A DNA stretch of 64,000 bases. Source: WTFY01 sp965203725 (GTDB taxonomy: Bacteria; Pseudomonadota; Gammaproteobacteria; UBA4575). The stretch spans positions 434,001-498,000 of the forward strand of contig CBDBDH010000001.1 in the NCBI GenBank assembly GCA_965203725.1, given 5' to 3'. The notes below the pieces were generated by a model that was not told where the DNA came from, did not search any database, and worked only from the letters and a program-made list of their open reading frames with translations. The position numbers and the translations under genes were made by a program. Shown piece after piece: positions 9,830-18,248 of this stretch (positions are counted from its first letter, which is position 1; each line of letters begins with the position of its first letter).

Positions 9830-10255
9830 TCAGGCACCGCCGGGATTTTTCTCGACCAGCAATGACTTGGGAAACACGATGCATTTGTTGGCATACAGTT
9901 TCCTCAGGTCCTGCACCTTGATACTGATCTCCTTTTCCCAGACAAGTTGTCTTTCGAGTTCCCTGACATGCTCAAAATCTTCATCGGAAACGGCTTTTGC
10001 GACGGCCCTGCGATGAATTTCCGATTCGACAAAATCCATGGACACCACGGACCCGTCATGGTGGATCGGCAATTCGTTCTGCTTGATAAAGTAATGGAAC
10101 ATTTCCCTGACCAGTTCATCGTCGGGAGGTAAGGAGTCCACGGAGCCGGCTGTCCTTGCCAAAGATTTGGCAAAAACCCGATAATACTCGTTGTTCTCCA
10201 GCTTGCTGATCAGCGTGGACAGAAGGATGTATTCGGGTGTCTTGCCGGAAGTCAT
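9830..10255 (-). CDS. Conserved hypothetical protein, 141 residues
   Basis: I do not recognise this gene. The product is 141 residues, acidic and mostly helical by appearance (ISKLENNEYYRVFAKSLART, FEHVRELERQLVWEKEISIK), with no signal peptide, membrane segment or cysteine cluster. The second half has coiled-coil character. It converges on gltD with a 26-nt gap and is followed upstream by the DUF2905 gene on the same strand, 47 nt away. Codon use looks like its neighbours. No function is proposed. Confidence 0.6.
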   Translation of the reverse strand: MTSGKTPEYILLSTLISKLENNEYYRVFAKSLARTAGSVDSLPPDDELVREMFHYFIKQNELPIHHDGSVVSMDFVESEIHRRAVAKAVSDEDFEHVRELERQLVWEKEISIKVQDLRKLYANKCIVFPKSLLVEKNPGGA

Positions 10256-10302
10256 GGGGAAGCGATATGGCCGGACCTGTGACGACTCAAGTGATGAAGT
10301 TT

Positions 10303-10503
10303 CTACTTTTTAAAAAACCACAGCACCGCGGATACGATGAGGCTGACGATAATCATGGTGGTGATTGGGATATACAGGTGAAATCCCTCTCTCTTGATGG
10401 CGATATCACCCGGCAGTTTTCCTAAAGGCACCTTGCTGATCACCGGCCAGAGCAACCCAATGACTAAAATAGTGACCCCAATAGCAACCAGTATTTTGTT
10501 CAT
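10303..10503 (-). CDS. DUF2905 family small membrane protein
   Basis: 66 residues with two hydrophobic segments (about 4-20 and 46-63) separated by a conserved hydrophilic loop reading GKLPGDIAIKREGFHLYIPI. That loop and the size are the hallmark of DUF2905, a family of two-helix inner-membrane proteins of unknown function. The C-terminus FFKK is positively charged and presumably cytoplasmic. It lies 47 nt upstream of the 141-residue hypothetical on the same strand; the two may be cotranscribed. Confidence 0.85.
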   Translation of the reverse strand: MNKILVAIGVTILVIGLLWPVISKVPLGKLPGDIAIKREGFHLYIPITTMIIVSLIVSAVLWFFKK

Positions 10504-10613
10504 CTCCGGCTTGGCACCCTCCGCATGTCCAGGTCGTGACCTTCAGGAACTCATTCGAGCCTGACAGCAATTATCCTGTTTTTCAATAACACTTATCTAC
10601 AAAAGAAGGCCAA

Positions 10614-11420
10614 ATGAAACTGAAAAAATTTTCCGAGCCCGCGATCGTCATGTCAATCACCCTCGCCTTGCTGCTCTTGCTGACCAGTCCCCTGTGGATC
10701 GGGTGGATGATGGAGCACGAGTACAGCAAGACCCGCAGCGCCGTGGCCGCGGTCGATCTCCAGTGTGCGGATGGCAGCGTGGAAAAGCGCGAAGTCTGGA
10801 GCAAGCTCGGAATTGCGGTTTTCTGCGAAAAGGGTGGCGTCAAGCAAGGCAAGTGGCAGGCCTGGGACGGCGGTTACATGCACATAGAAGGCCAGTATGT
10901 CGATGGCGACAAGGACGGTACCTGGAAATATTTCAATGCCCATGGAGAGCAATGGGGAGTGAGAACGTACGCCCTGGGCAAGGAAGCCTCAGGCTTGATC
11001 AATCTGTTGGCGGCAGACTCCATGCTTCTCAGAAAAGACGAGGGCAGGCTCTACCTGATTCAAGGGACCCAGCCGTATCGCAGCTACCCCGTCAGGCTGG
11101 GAACCAACCACCAGGATTCCGGTGTCGATGGCATCCGGGAAGGAACGTACCTGCTGGATGCCAAGACCGAAGACGGCAAGGGCCGAAAATCCATGCGCGC
11201 CATCCATTCAGGAACACCGGACCAGGTCTCCGGCTCGAAAGCGGCAGCCGGTTCGCGGATGCACTTCGTGATCGAGGCGTACTCCAACAGGATGGGCTGG
11301 GCCTGGCAAATCGCCGGATTATGGGGTGGAACAAAAAGCAGTATTGCGGTGGCTCACAGCGACATGGATGAACTCTGGGAATTGGCAGAAAGCGGCATCC
11401 AGATAGAAGTGCGGCTATGA
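10614..11420 (+). CDS. Membrane-anchored protein with a possible L,D-transpeptidase-like domain
   Basis: 268 residues. An N-terminal hydrophobic segment (about 11-32) probably anchors it in the inner membrane with the rest periplasmic. Residues 70-115 have MORN-like phrases (KQGKWQAWDGGYMHIEGQY, GDKDGTWKYFNAHGEQWG). Residues 130-240 (YPVRLGTNHQDSG..REGTYLLD) recall a YkuD-type fold, but I see no HxG...CxxC/N catalytic motif, so any transpeptidase activity is doubtful. It overlaps the stop of the convergent glycerate kinase gene by 6 nt. Function unknown. Confidence 0.65.
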   Translation: MKLKKFSEPAIVMSITLALLLLLTSPLWIGWMMEHEYSKTRSAVAAVDLQCADGSVEKREVWSKLGIAVFCEKGGVKQGKWQAWDGGYMHIEGQYVDGDKDGTWKYFNAHGEQWGVRTYALGKEASGLINLLAADSMLLRKDEGRLYLIQGTQPYRSYPVRLGTNHQDSGVDGIREGTYLLDAKTEDGKGRKSMRAIHSGTPDQVSGSKAAAGSRMHFVIEAYSNRMGWAWQIAGLWGGTKSSIAVAHSDMDELWELAESGIQIEVRL

Positions 11421-12611
11421 CCCCCTTGGCTTGGCCCGGGCTTTCATCCGGTGTTTTCTCTCTGCCATTTTCTTGCCGATAAGGATCATGCGAACGACGC
11501 GTTCTGCAACATTTTCCAGATGAGGCTTTGAATCCCGCAAAGCCTCATCCAGTGACATGTCCTTGGCGGCAGCACTGGCAATTCCATCAATTCCGTGCGC
11601 GAATACATTATGTGCGTCATTGGATAGCGCCCCGCCGATGGCAATCACCGGCACCCGGTGCTTCTTGGCCGCCCTGGCGACCCCTGAGGGGGTTTTCCCG
11701 AATGCAGTCTGAAAATCCACCTTGCCTTCTCCGGTGATGACCAGGTCTGAGCCCTTGATGTATTTTTCAAGCTCGGTCGTCCGCAGCACGATATCGACAC
11801 CACTCTTGAGCGTGGCGCCCGCAAAAGCGACCAGTCCGGCGCCCAGACCGCCAGCCGCCCCTGCCCCTGGCATGCTGGCCACATCCACTTTAAGGTCTCG
11901 CTTGATCAGCCTGCCCAGATGTTTGAGGTTTGCATCCAGCACGGCGACCATTTTGGGAGTAGCGCCTTTTTGCGGCCCGAAGACATGCGCAGCTCCTTGT
12001 TTCCCATGCAGGGTGTTCTTTACATCGCAGGCCACGAGGATATTCGCCTTGCGGACCCTGGCATCCAGGCCCTCGGCATCAATGGTCCGGATTTTCGCGA
12101 GCATTCCTCCGCAGCCCGGTTCCCTTATTTCCCTGTCCAGGGTATCCACAAACTGCACGCCCAGCGCCTGAGCCATCCCTACCCCGCCATCGTTGGTCGC
12201 GGACCCTCCAATGCCGATAATAATTTTTTCGGCACCGTGATCGAGCGCATCCAGCATCAGTTGGCCGGTACCATAGGTGGTGGTTTTCAGCGGATTCTTG
12301 CTGTGGCCCTCGACCAAGGGCAACCCGGAAGCTTCTGCCATTTCGATGACTGCCGTTTTCTTGGCGGGTAACCAGCCGTAGCACGCGGTTACAGTTTTTC
12401 CTGCAGGGCCCTTGACCCGCTTTCTGACCAGCTTCCCTCCGGTGGCATCGATCAGGGACTGCACGGTTCCTTCTCCTCCGTCCGCCATGGGTATCTTCAC
12501 GCATGTCGCATTGGGCAATACTCGCCGGATGCCCTTTTCAATGCATACGGCAACTTCCAGTGAAGTGAGATTACCCTTGAACGAGTCCGGTGCAATTACA
12601 ATCTTTTTCAT
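11415..12611 (-). CDS. glxK: Glycerate kinase
   Basis: 398 residues starting MKKIVIAPDSFKGNLTSLEV, the signature start of the GlxK/GarK glycerate 2-kinase family. Further family blocks are ADGGEGTVQSLIDATGG, IIIGIGGSATNDGGVGMAQALG and LVITGEGKVDFQTAFGKTP. The enzyme phosphorylates D-glycerate, usually to 2-phosphoglycerate. In an autotroph this could salvage glycerate from photorespiratory 2-phosphoglycolate. A basic tail of about 20 residues (KKMAERKHRMKARAKPRG) extends past the normal end. It is monocistronic in appearance, convergent with the preceding membrane protein gene. Confidence 0.93.
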   Translation of the reverse strand: MKKIVIAPDSFKGNLTSLEVAVCIEKGIRRVLPNATCVKIPMADGGEGTVQSLIDATGGKLVRKRVKGPAGKTVTACYGWLPAKKTAVIEMAEASGLPLVEGHSKNPLKTTTYGTGQLMLDALDHGAEKIIIGIGGSATNDGGVGMAQALGVQFVDTLDREIREPGCGGMLAKIRTIDAEGLDARVRKANILVACDVKNTLHGKQGAAHVFGPQKGATPKMVAVLDANLKHLGRLIKRDLKVDVASMPGAGAAGGLGAGLVAFAGATLKSGVDIVLRTTELEKYIKGSDLVITGEGKVDFQTAFGKTPSGVARAAKKHRVPVIAIGGALSNDAHNVFAHGIDGIASAAAKDMSLDEALRDSKPHLENVAERVVRMILIGKKMAERKHRMKARAKPRGS

Positions 12612-12907
12612 AACAATCCTAGAATTACGGATGAGTCATTGATCAGAAACGGGGCGCATACAGCCATGTTTGTCCGGCAGACCTCCGCCCGGCCACCTGT
12701 CGACTACCGGGAGACTGCACACCATGTGTGCTCCTTGGCCGGATTCACTTCAACACCTCTACATCAACATGGGGAGGGTCATCCTGACGATAAATTTCTC
12801 CAGTGAAACGCATGTGGCCCCGCCAGACGCCTTGCGCTGCTAGCCTTGAAGCTGCAGGTTCTTTCCCTATATCGGCACCATCCTGCCCACCGTGGCCAGC
12901 AAACCAC
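12612..12907. other. Intergenic region without a recognisable gene
   Basis: This 296-nt stretch separates the glycerate kinase start from the end of the flavin reductase gene. I find no ORF with convincing start or family resemblance, no tRNA-like fold and no obvious terminator. The glycerate kinase promoter should lie at its left end. A long plus-strand frame from 12803 runs antisense through the reductase gene and is a shadow. Confidence 0.4.
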
Positions 12908-14044
12908 CTAGGTGTACATTCTCAACGTTTTAGGTGTCCTGTCATAGTCCACGGAAATCGCATCGTGGGGACAGGCATCAACACATGCAAAACAACGCAC
13001 ACACTCACCCTCATCGATATACAGGGAGTTGTAGTACAACCCGGAAGTGTGTGCGGGCCGAACCTGCTCAAAAGAAAAGGCGGAATCGTCACCATTTGTC
13101 TTGAAATTCGTTGCTTCCACCAGACAGTTGGCTACCGGCTTGACCAGCAGGCACTCATCACACAGGACACACTTGGTATTGTCAACCACCGGTGCCGGCG
13201 AACTTGCGTCTTCGAACTTGTCGAAATAGATGTTTTCTCCGCCAAGCCCGGCACCTGTCAACAGTTCGACTCCATGGTCTATCATCGGAGGGGGGCCGCA
13301 AAAGTAAGCCTTGATTCCACGAGCAGGCAGCTTGCCTGGCTCCAGGTACTCGTTTTGGACATACGTCGTCACCAGTCCGCGAGGTCCGTTCCAGCCACTG
13401 CCTTCGGGCTCCTCCGACAAGACAGGAATGAATTCAAACCTGTGGGCCGGGTTCCATCGATCACGCACGGCCTGCATTTCTTCAAGACAGTACAGGTCCT
13501 TTTGTGCGCGCGCACCATAGAAAAAGTAACAGTCCCTGGCGACACCCAGATTGGCTGCATGCTTGACGATGGCTGCAATCGCGCTCATGCCGCTGCCACC
13601 TGCAATGCAAACCATGGTGTCATCCGAGGCGTCAAGCTGAAACGTGCCGAGGGGCCCAGCAAGCTCCACCGGCTCGCCAATGCGGTCCCCTTGCGCCAGC
13701 CAACCGGACAATTCCCCGCCGGGCACGAGGCGTATGTAAAAGGTGTGTTCGTCCGGGTTCTCATCCTCCGGGGTTTTGGCAAACGAGTAGGAACGTGATT
13801 TTCTGATCCCGGGCACCTTGAGCGTGGCATACTGCCCGGCCACCCCGTCGAGCGTCTGGCTGCCCGGGTCACATTGGACAACCAGTTCGAGCGTATCGTG
13901 CGTGAGGCTGGCGATACTCTTGATGGTGCCCTGGTTGATCCGCACCCTTCGGCCCTTGATTTCAGGGTCGGGGACGGGCAGTTCCCGGATATAGTGGTCA
14001 AATGGATCGTGAAAGTTCTTTTGCATCGCGGTCACTTTGTCCAT
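12908..14044 (-). CDS. Flavin/NAD(P)H reductase subunit with C-terminal iron-sulfur domain
   Basis: 378 residues. The middle is a ferredoxin-NADP reductase module: FAD-binding KSRSYSFA (RxYS type), VELAGPLGTFQL, NAD(P)-binding VCIAGGSGMSAIAAIVKHA and KAYFCGPPPMID. The C-terminal 85 residues carry two cysteine groups: CVLCDECLLVKPVANC and a canonical 4Fe-4S motif CVRCFACVDACPHD. There is no N-terminal plant-type 2Fe-2S domain; the first about 45 residues have no recognised domain. It lies 31 nt downstream of the molybdopterin oxidoreductase gene on the same strand and is very probably its electron-transfer partner to or from NAD(P)H. The substrate pathway is not known. Confidence 0.85.
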   Translation of the reverse strand: MDKVTAMQKNFHDPFDHYIRELPVPDPEIKGRRVRINQGTIKSIASLTHDTLELVVQCDPGSQTLDGVAGQYATLKVPGIRKSRSYSFAKTPEDENPDEHTFYIRLVPGGELSGWLAQGDRIGEPVELAGPLGTFQLDASDDTMVCIAGGSGMSAIAAIVKHAANLGVARDCYFFYGARAQKDLYCLEEMQAVRDRWNPAHRFEFIPVLSEEPEGSGWNGPRGLVTTYVQNEYLEPGKLPARGIKAYFCGPPPMIDHGVELLTGAGLGGENIYFDKFEDASSPAPVVDNTKCVLCDECLLVKPVANCLVEATNFKTNGDDSAFSFEQVRPAHTSGLYYNSLYIDEGECVRCFACVDACPHDAISVDYDRTPKTLRMYT

Positions 14045-14075
14045 ACCCCGGGGCCCGGGGAAACGCGGTCAGGAT

Positions 14076-16370
14076 TCAGCCAAAGACTCCAGGGTGTTGT
14101 TCTTTTGCAAACGCAATGATCTCATCGTCGGTGGCCTCTATACCCTCGTTGCGTGGATCTTCGCGCCACTTCCTGATGTAGCCCTGCTGCCCTCCCCACT
14201 CTTTGAGCAGGGTCTGCTTGCGCATGTCTTCGCTGGCTTTCTTGATTTCCACGAGACAGGAATAGAAGGTTGGACTGGTGCCGAAGTCCGTTAGCATTTC
14301 AGAGTTCAGTGCATTGATGTTCACACCATTGGGCGTGTTGCTCCCCTTGAACTGTTTCTGCGTAGAACAAACACCGGGCAACAGTCCGTCAATGATGACC
14401 GCATAGGCATAGGTTTCTCCGCGATCGTTGTACAGACAACAAAGATCACCATCTTCTATGCCCCGCGCCCCGGCATCTTCGGGATTCAGTTCCACCGTGG
14501 GTCTGGACATCATGGCCTGCAGGCGCGGAACCGACTGGAATGAGTCACCGATAAAATAATGCGCTGCGCTGCTCAGCACCTGCAATGGATAGTCCTTGCG
14601 TTTCGGGTCTTCCTGTCCTTCGATTTCCGGCACGTAGGAAGGCAGCGGGTTGATGCCTTCCTCCTTCAGCTTTTCGCACCAGATATCAATTTTCCCGGAA
14701 TCCGTCGGCCAGCCGTTTTTCAGGAAGTTTCTTCGCTCGGAATCGGTGTTGGCCCTGACGAAGCCGTCTTTCAGGATATCCTCGTAGGTGATGCCTTCCA
14801 TCAAGGGATTGTGCTCTCCCTCGTCGAACATGATGTCGCGGATGATTTCCTCGTCCGTTTGCGTGAAGGCATTGTCCCCTTCTTCCACATAACCCATGCG
14901 CTGGGCCAGCATGCGGAACAGCTCGGAATTCCTGACGCTCTCCCCGAGCGGCTCGATCACGGGCCGGTTCATGGTGTAGTACCAGTTTCCGTAGGTCGCC
15001 ACCATGTCCATCCGCTCCAGTTGCGTATCGGCCGGAATCACGATGTCCGCATACAGGCAGGTATCGGTCCAGAAGGTTTCATGCACCGCCACGAAAAGGT
15101 CATCGCGCATCAGGCCCTTGCGGACGTTATTGGTATTTGGCGCACAGTTGGCAGGGTCCGAATTGTAGACGAACAGGCTCTTGATCGGCGGGTCCATGGT
15201 ATGGCCTTCGGCATCGATGTGGTCCGACAGCGCCCGGCCGAGCTGTACCATGTTGACTGAGCGCTTGCGTGTGCCCAGGTCCGTTCGGTGCAGCTTGTCC
15301 ATATCCCAGCGAAGCCACATCTCCTCGAGATTGCCAAAGCAGGCGCCGCCGCAGGGTTCGCGCCAAGCCCCGGTAATGCAGGGAAGCACCAGGATGGAGC
15401 GGCACATCTGGCCCGCGTTCTGATGGCGGTTCAAGCCGTAGTTCGCCCGTATGTAGGATTTCTTCGTCGACGCATACTCCAGGGCGAATTTTTCGATTTC
15501 CGCAGCCGCAAGCCCCGTGATTTCGGCTACCCGCTCCAGCGGGTACTTGGGCAATTCCGTCTCCAGCAGCGCTTCCCAGCCATTGGTTTGCTCGCGGAGA
15601 AATTCAAGATCATGCAGGTCGTTGTCGACGATGATTTTCATCATGCCGAGCGCCAGCGCCGCATCGGTTCCGGGTCTGGGCTGGATGTGCCAGTCTGCCA
15701 TCATGGTGGTGCGTGTGACCCGCGGGTCGATGACGACGAGCTTCATGCCGCGCTCCTTGGCTTCACGGATAAACGGGACCGCATGCACACCCGTGCTGAC
15801 CAGGTTGGCACCCCACAGGATCATCAGGTCCGCTTCTTCTGCCGCCTCGTGCACGGACATGTTCGGGTGCGCCATGCCGTAGGTATGCAAGCCCGCCCAC
15901 ATGGCCGCAAAGATACAGATGGACTGGATCAGCCCGCCGGCTTCCATCTTGTTCCAGAAGCGCGAATCCATGGTCCAGTAACCCACCATGCCCATGGTGC
16001 CCGAATACGAGTAGGGCTGTACGGCCTCACTGCCATACTCTTCGATTACGCTCTTGAAGTTGTCGGTAATCGTATCGAGTGCCTCGTCCCAGGAGATCCG
16101 TTCGAACCGGGCGCCCGGACCCTTGGGCCCCACTCGCCTATGGGGATAGAGAACGCGATCGTCGTTGTAGACGAAATCAAGATAATGATTCACCTTGTTG
16201 CACAGGTAGCCGCGTGTGATCGGGTGCGTCGGATCGCCCTGTATGCGCACCGCCTTTCCGGTACGGTCGTTGCGGGTCACCAGCATCGAACAGGAGTCCG
16301 GACAGTCGTGCGGGCAGGTCACATGATGAACGGAATGCCCCTCGGGCACCTTGATCTTGTCAGTTTGCAT
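14076..16370 (-). CDS. Molybdopterin-dependent oxidoreductase, DMSO reductase superfamily
   Basis: 764 residues. The N-terminal 4Fe-4S site is Cys19, Cys23, Cys27 and Cys57 (TCPHDCPDSCS ... GYLCNK), followed by the domain II/III regions MILWGANLVSTGVHA and LVVIDPRVTRTTMMADWH, and a C-terminal cofactor-capping domain ending near KASEDM. No Tat signal is visible, so the enzyme is probably cytoplasmic. I see no clear cysteine or selenocysteine metal ligand in the usual place; Asp or Ser ligation is possible. It forms a two-gene unit with the downstream flavin reductase. The CPHDCPDSC subgroup includes enzymes of diverse substrates (thiosulfate, formate, hydratases), so the substrate cannot be assigned here. 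Confidence 0.88.
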   Translation of the reverse strand: MQTDKIKVPEGHSVHHVTCPHDCPDSCSMLVTRNDRTGKAVRIQGDPTHPITRGYLCNKVNHYLDFVYNDDRVLYPHRRVGPKGPGARFERISWDEALDTITDNFKSVIEEYGSEAVQPYSYSGTMGMVGYWTMDSRFWNKMEAGGLIQSICIFAAMWAGLHTYGMAHPNMSVHEAAEEADLMILWGANLVSTGVHAVPFIREAKERGMKLVVIDPRVTRTTMMADWHIQPRPGTDAALALGMMKIIVDNDLHDLEFLREQTNGWEALLETELPKYPLERVAEITGLAAAEIEKFALEYASTKKSYIRANYGLNRHQNAGQMCRSILVLPCITGAWREPCGGACFGNLEEMWLRWDMDKLHRTDLGTRKRSVNMVQLGRALSDHIDAEGHTMDPPIKSLFVYNSDPANCAPNTNNVRKGLMRDDLFVAVHETFWTDTCLYADIVIPADTQLERMDMVATYGNWYYTMNRPVIEPLGESVRNSELFRMLAQRMGYVEEGDNAFTQTDEEIIRDIMFDEGEHNPLMEGITYEDILKDGFVRANTDSERRNFLKNGWPTDSGKIDIWCEKLKEEGINPLPSYVPEIEGQEDPKRKDYPLQVLSSAAHYFIGDSFQSVPRLQAMMSRPTVELNPEDAGARGIEDGDLCCLYNDRGETYAYAVIIDGLLPGVCSTQKQFKGSNTPNGVNINALNSEMLTDFGTSPTFYSCLVEIKKASEDMRKQTLLKEWGGQQGYIRKWREDPRNEGIEATDDEIIAFAKEQHPGVFG

Positions 16371-16595
16371 CTCCGGTTCCTCCCCCTGGTCTGCGGCTCG
16401 CTTCCGTGGCGTGAGATGATATGCCGGTCTGTTGTCTTTATTGGGTCCGGCGGGCTTTTCGGGGCCAGTACTTTGCCATGAAACGATCTACGCTGCCGAT
16501 TATAAGGCATTTGGGTGTACAGTTTCGCGCCCTCGCCAGAAATTTACAGACTTCCGGCGACCGTCCTGGCGACAGGAATCAAACGACCAGCCGCA

Positions 16596-17489
16596 TCACT
16601 GAAGGTCATCGCCTGTACGGCTCAGCCACGCTACCAGCAAACGGATTTGGGTATCATCGAGCCGGTCGCCAAAGGCAGGCATCATGCCATTGCGGCCCTC
16701 GGCGATGGACTGGCGGATCGCACTCCCGGTGTTTCCATAGAGGCTCACACCGTCCGTAAGATTCGGCGCACCCAGCAGAACGTTGCCGGAACCGTCTGCG
16801 CCGTGACAGGCACTGCAATACGCTTGGTAGGCTTGCGCTCCCGGATGCCCGTCGGCATCGCCGCGTCCCAGGGCAAGAACATACTCGGTTAACCGGTTCA
16901 CGGCCTGTTCACCGATCACGGGCAGCCAGCCGATCATCACCGCCTGGCGTCCGTGGCGGATCGACTGTTCAATCTGTGCCGCATCGCCGCCCCACTGCCA
17001 ATCCGCATCACGCAGGCTGGGGAACAGGTCGGCCTGACCCATGGCATCGTAGCCATGACATACCGCGCAGTTGCGATCGTAAATCCGCTGCGCCGAAGCC
17101 ATCAGCCTTGTATCCTCCTGCAGTGTCTCAAGCTTCGCTTCAGAGACCAGCCGGCGGATCGGACCAAACTCCATCGAAAAACGGTCAAGACGCTCATGCA
17201 GTTCACCGCCCTGAGACCATTTCAGCGCACCGGCAAATGCACCAAGGCCCGGGTACAACATGAGGTAGATGACGGAAATCACCAGGGAAATGAAAATCAG
17301 CCAGAACCACCACAGTGGTGCCGGATGCTCTCCCTCCCGCAGGTTACTGTCCCATACCGGGCCCGTATCCTGCGTCTTCTGATCGCCATCGAAATACAGG
17401 CTGAATACCAGCCAGACGAGTCCCGCGAGACTCGCAATCGTGAGCACCAGGACCCAGCCGCTCCAGAATTGTCCCGGTAGCTCAGCCAT
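16596..17489 (-). CDS. ccoP: cbb3-type cytochrome c oxidase subunit III (diheme)
   Basis: 297 residues from the ATG at 17489 (MAELPGQFWSGW). That start overlaps the ccoQ stop by 8 nt; the longer frame from 17549 would run into ccoQ. CcoP is the diheme c-type subunit that feeds electrons to the oxidase. Two membrane segments lie near residues 12-30 and 58-78. Two heme c motifs, CAVCHG and CSACHG, each sit in a cytochrome c domain with a distal Met (for example GRNGMMPAFGDRLDD). It is last in the ccoNOQP run. Confidence 0.95.
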   Translation of the reverse strand: MAELPGQFWSGWVLVLTIASLAGLVWLVFSLYFDGDQKTQDTGPVWDSNLREGEHPAPLWWFWLIFISLVISVIYLMLYPGLGAFAGALKWSQGGELHERLDRFSMEFGPIRRLVSEAKLETLQEDTRLMASAQRIYDRNCAVCHGYDAMGQADLFPSLRDADWQWGGDAAQIEQSIRHGRQAVMIGWLPVIGEQAVNRLTEYVLALGRGDADGHPGAQAYQAYCSACHGADGSGNVLLGAPNLTDGVSLYGNTGSAIRQSIAEGRNGMMPAFGDRLDDTQIRLLVAWLSRTGDDLQ

Positions 17490-17625
17490 CGCGATGCTCG
17501 TCATGCAGGGGGATGCCGGCCGTCCTGTCCACGTCTTCATCGGACGCACCCAGAAAGACCCATACGGCCAGCACTGCCATGAAGGCCATCACCAGCATAT
17601 CGCCTACGAACAAGAGCCAGGTCAT
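17482..17625 (-). CDS. ccoQ: cbb3 oxidase small subunit CcoQ
   Basis: 47 residues, read directly from the minus strand because it is short: MTWLLFVGDMLVMAFMAV begins a single membrane helix, followed by a charged tail (ASDEDVDRTAGIPLHDEHRDG). The ATG at 17625 overlaps the ccoO stop in an ATGA, and its TGA at 17482-17484 overlaps the ccoP start by 8 nt. Position between ccoO and ccoP, length and one-helix topology identify it as CcoQ, which stabilises the oxidase complex. The sequence itself is too variable to identify without context. Confidence 0.85.
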   Translation of the reverse strand: MTWLLFVGDMLVMAFMAVLAVWVFLGASDEDVDRTAGIPLHDEHRDG

Positions 17626-18248
17626 GGACTGCCTCCAGACTTCTGTGTACCCAGACCCTGCAGGAAGGCCACCAGCGCATCCACCTCGGTCAAGCCTTGC
17701 AGCGCTGCCGGTGCAGCCTCAATGTCGGCGTCCGTGTAAGGATGGCCGAGACGGCGCAATGCACGCATCTTCGCCTGAATCATGCCGCCGGAATCCGCCG
17801 GTCGCTCCGCAAGCCACGGATAGGCGGGCATGATCGAGTCGGGCACGACCGCACGCGGGTCCAACAGGTGGATTCGATGCCAGGCATCGGAATACTTGCC
17901 GCCAATGCGGTGCAGGTCCGGGCCGGTACGTTTCGACCCCCACAGGAAGGGCCGGTCGAAGGCAAACTCCCCCGCCCTGGAGAAAGACCCGTAGCGCAAT
18001 ACCTCGGCGACCAACGGTCTCACCTGCTGTGAATGGCAGGTACTGCAACTCTCGCGGATGTAGATGTCGCGACCGGCCAGGGTCACCGGACCGTAGGGCG
18101 CGGTACCGGCATCTGGCGTGGCCAAGCCGTCGTCCAGCACGCTGGGCAGCACCTGTACCAGCCCGCCGATGGAAGAGACCAGCAGTATGCCGAAAATCAG
18201 CCAGCCGCTGTGGCGTTCCAGCCTGCGCTGCAGGTCAATGGCTCTCAT
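17622..18248 (-). CDS. ccoO: cbb3-type cytochrome c oxidase subunit II (monoheme)
   Basis: 208 residues from the ATG at 18248 (MRAIDLQRRLERHSGWLIFG). This start overlaps the ccoN stop in an ATGA; the open frame extending to 18620 lies inside ccoN and is a shadow extension. One N-terminal membrane helix (about 16-34) is followed by a heme c motif CSTCHSQQVRPL, with GPDLHRIGGKYSD and MPAYPWL typical of CcoO. It passes electrons from CcoP to the CcoN active site. It is slightly short for CcoO but all landmarks are present. Confidence 0.95.
   Translation of the reverse strand: MRAIDLQRRLERHSGWLIFGILLVSSIGGLVQVLPSVLDDGLATPDAGTAPYGPVTLAGRDIYIRESCSTCHSQQVRPLVAEVLRYGSFSRAGEFAFDRPFLWGSKRTGPDLHRIGGKYSDAWHRIHLLDPRAVVPDSIMPAYPWLAERPADSGGMIQAKMRALRRLGHPYTDADIEAAPAALQGLTEVDALVAFLQGLGTQKSGGSP

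Noticed and set aside
10614..11420. Confident L,D-transpeptidase call
   Set aside because: The catalytic His/Cys motif of YkuD domains is not visible, so only a tentative resemblance is stated.
12803..13798. Plus-strand frame of 331 codons
   Set aside because: It is antisense to the flavin reductase gene.
15288..16481. Plus-strand frame of 397 codons
   Set aside because: It is antisense to the molybdopterin oxidoreductase with all its motifs and has no family resemblance.
17490..17549. Longer ccoP start at 17549
   Set aside because: The extra residues are read from ccoQ in another frame; the ATG at 17489 gives the conserved N-terminus and an 8-nt overlap.
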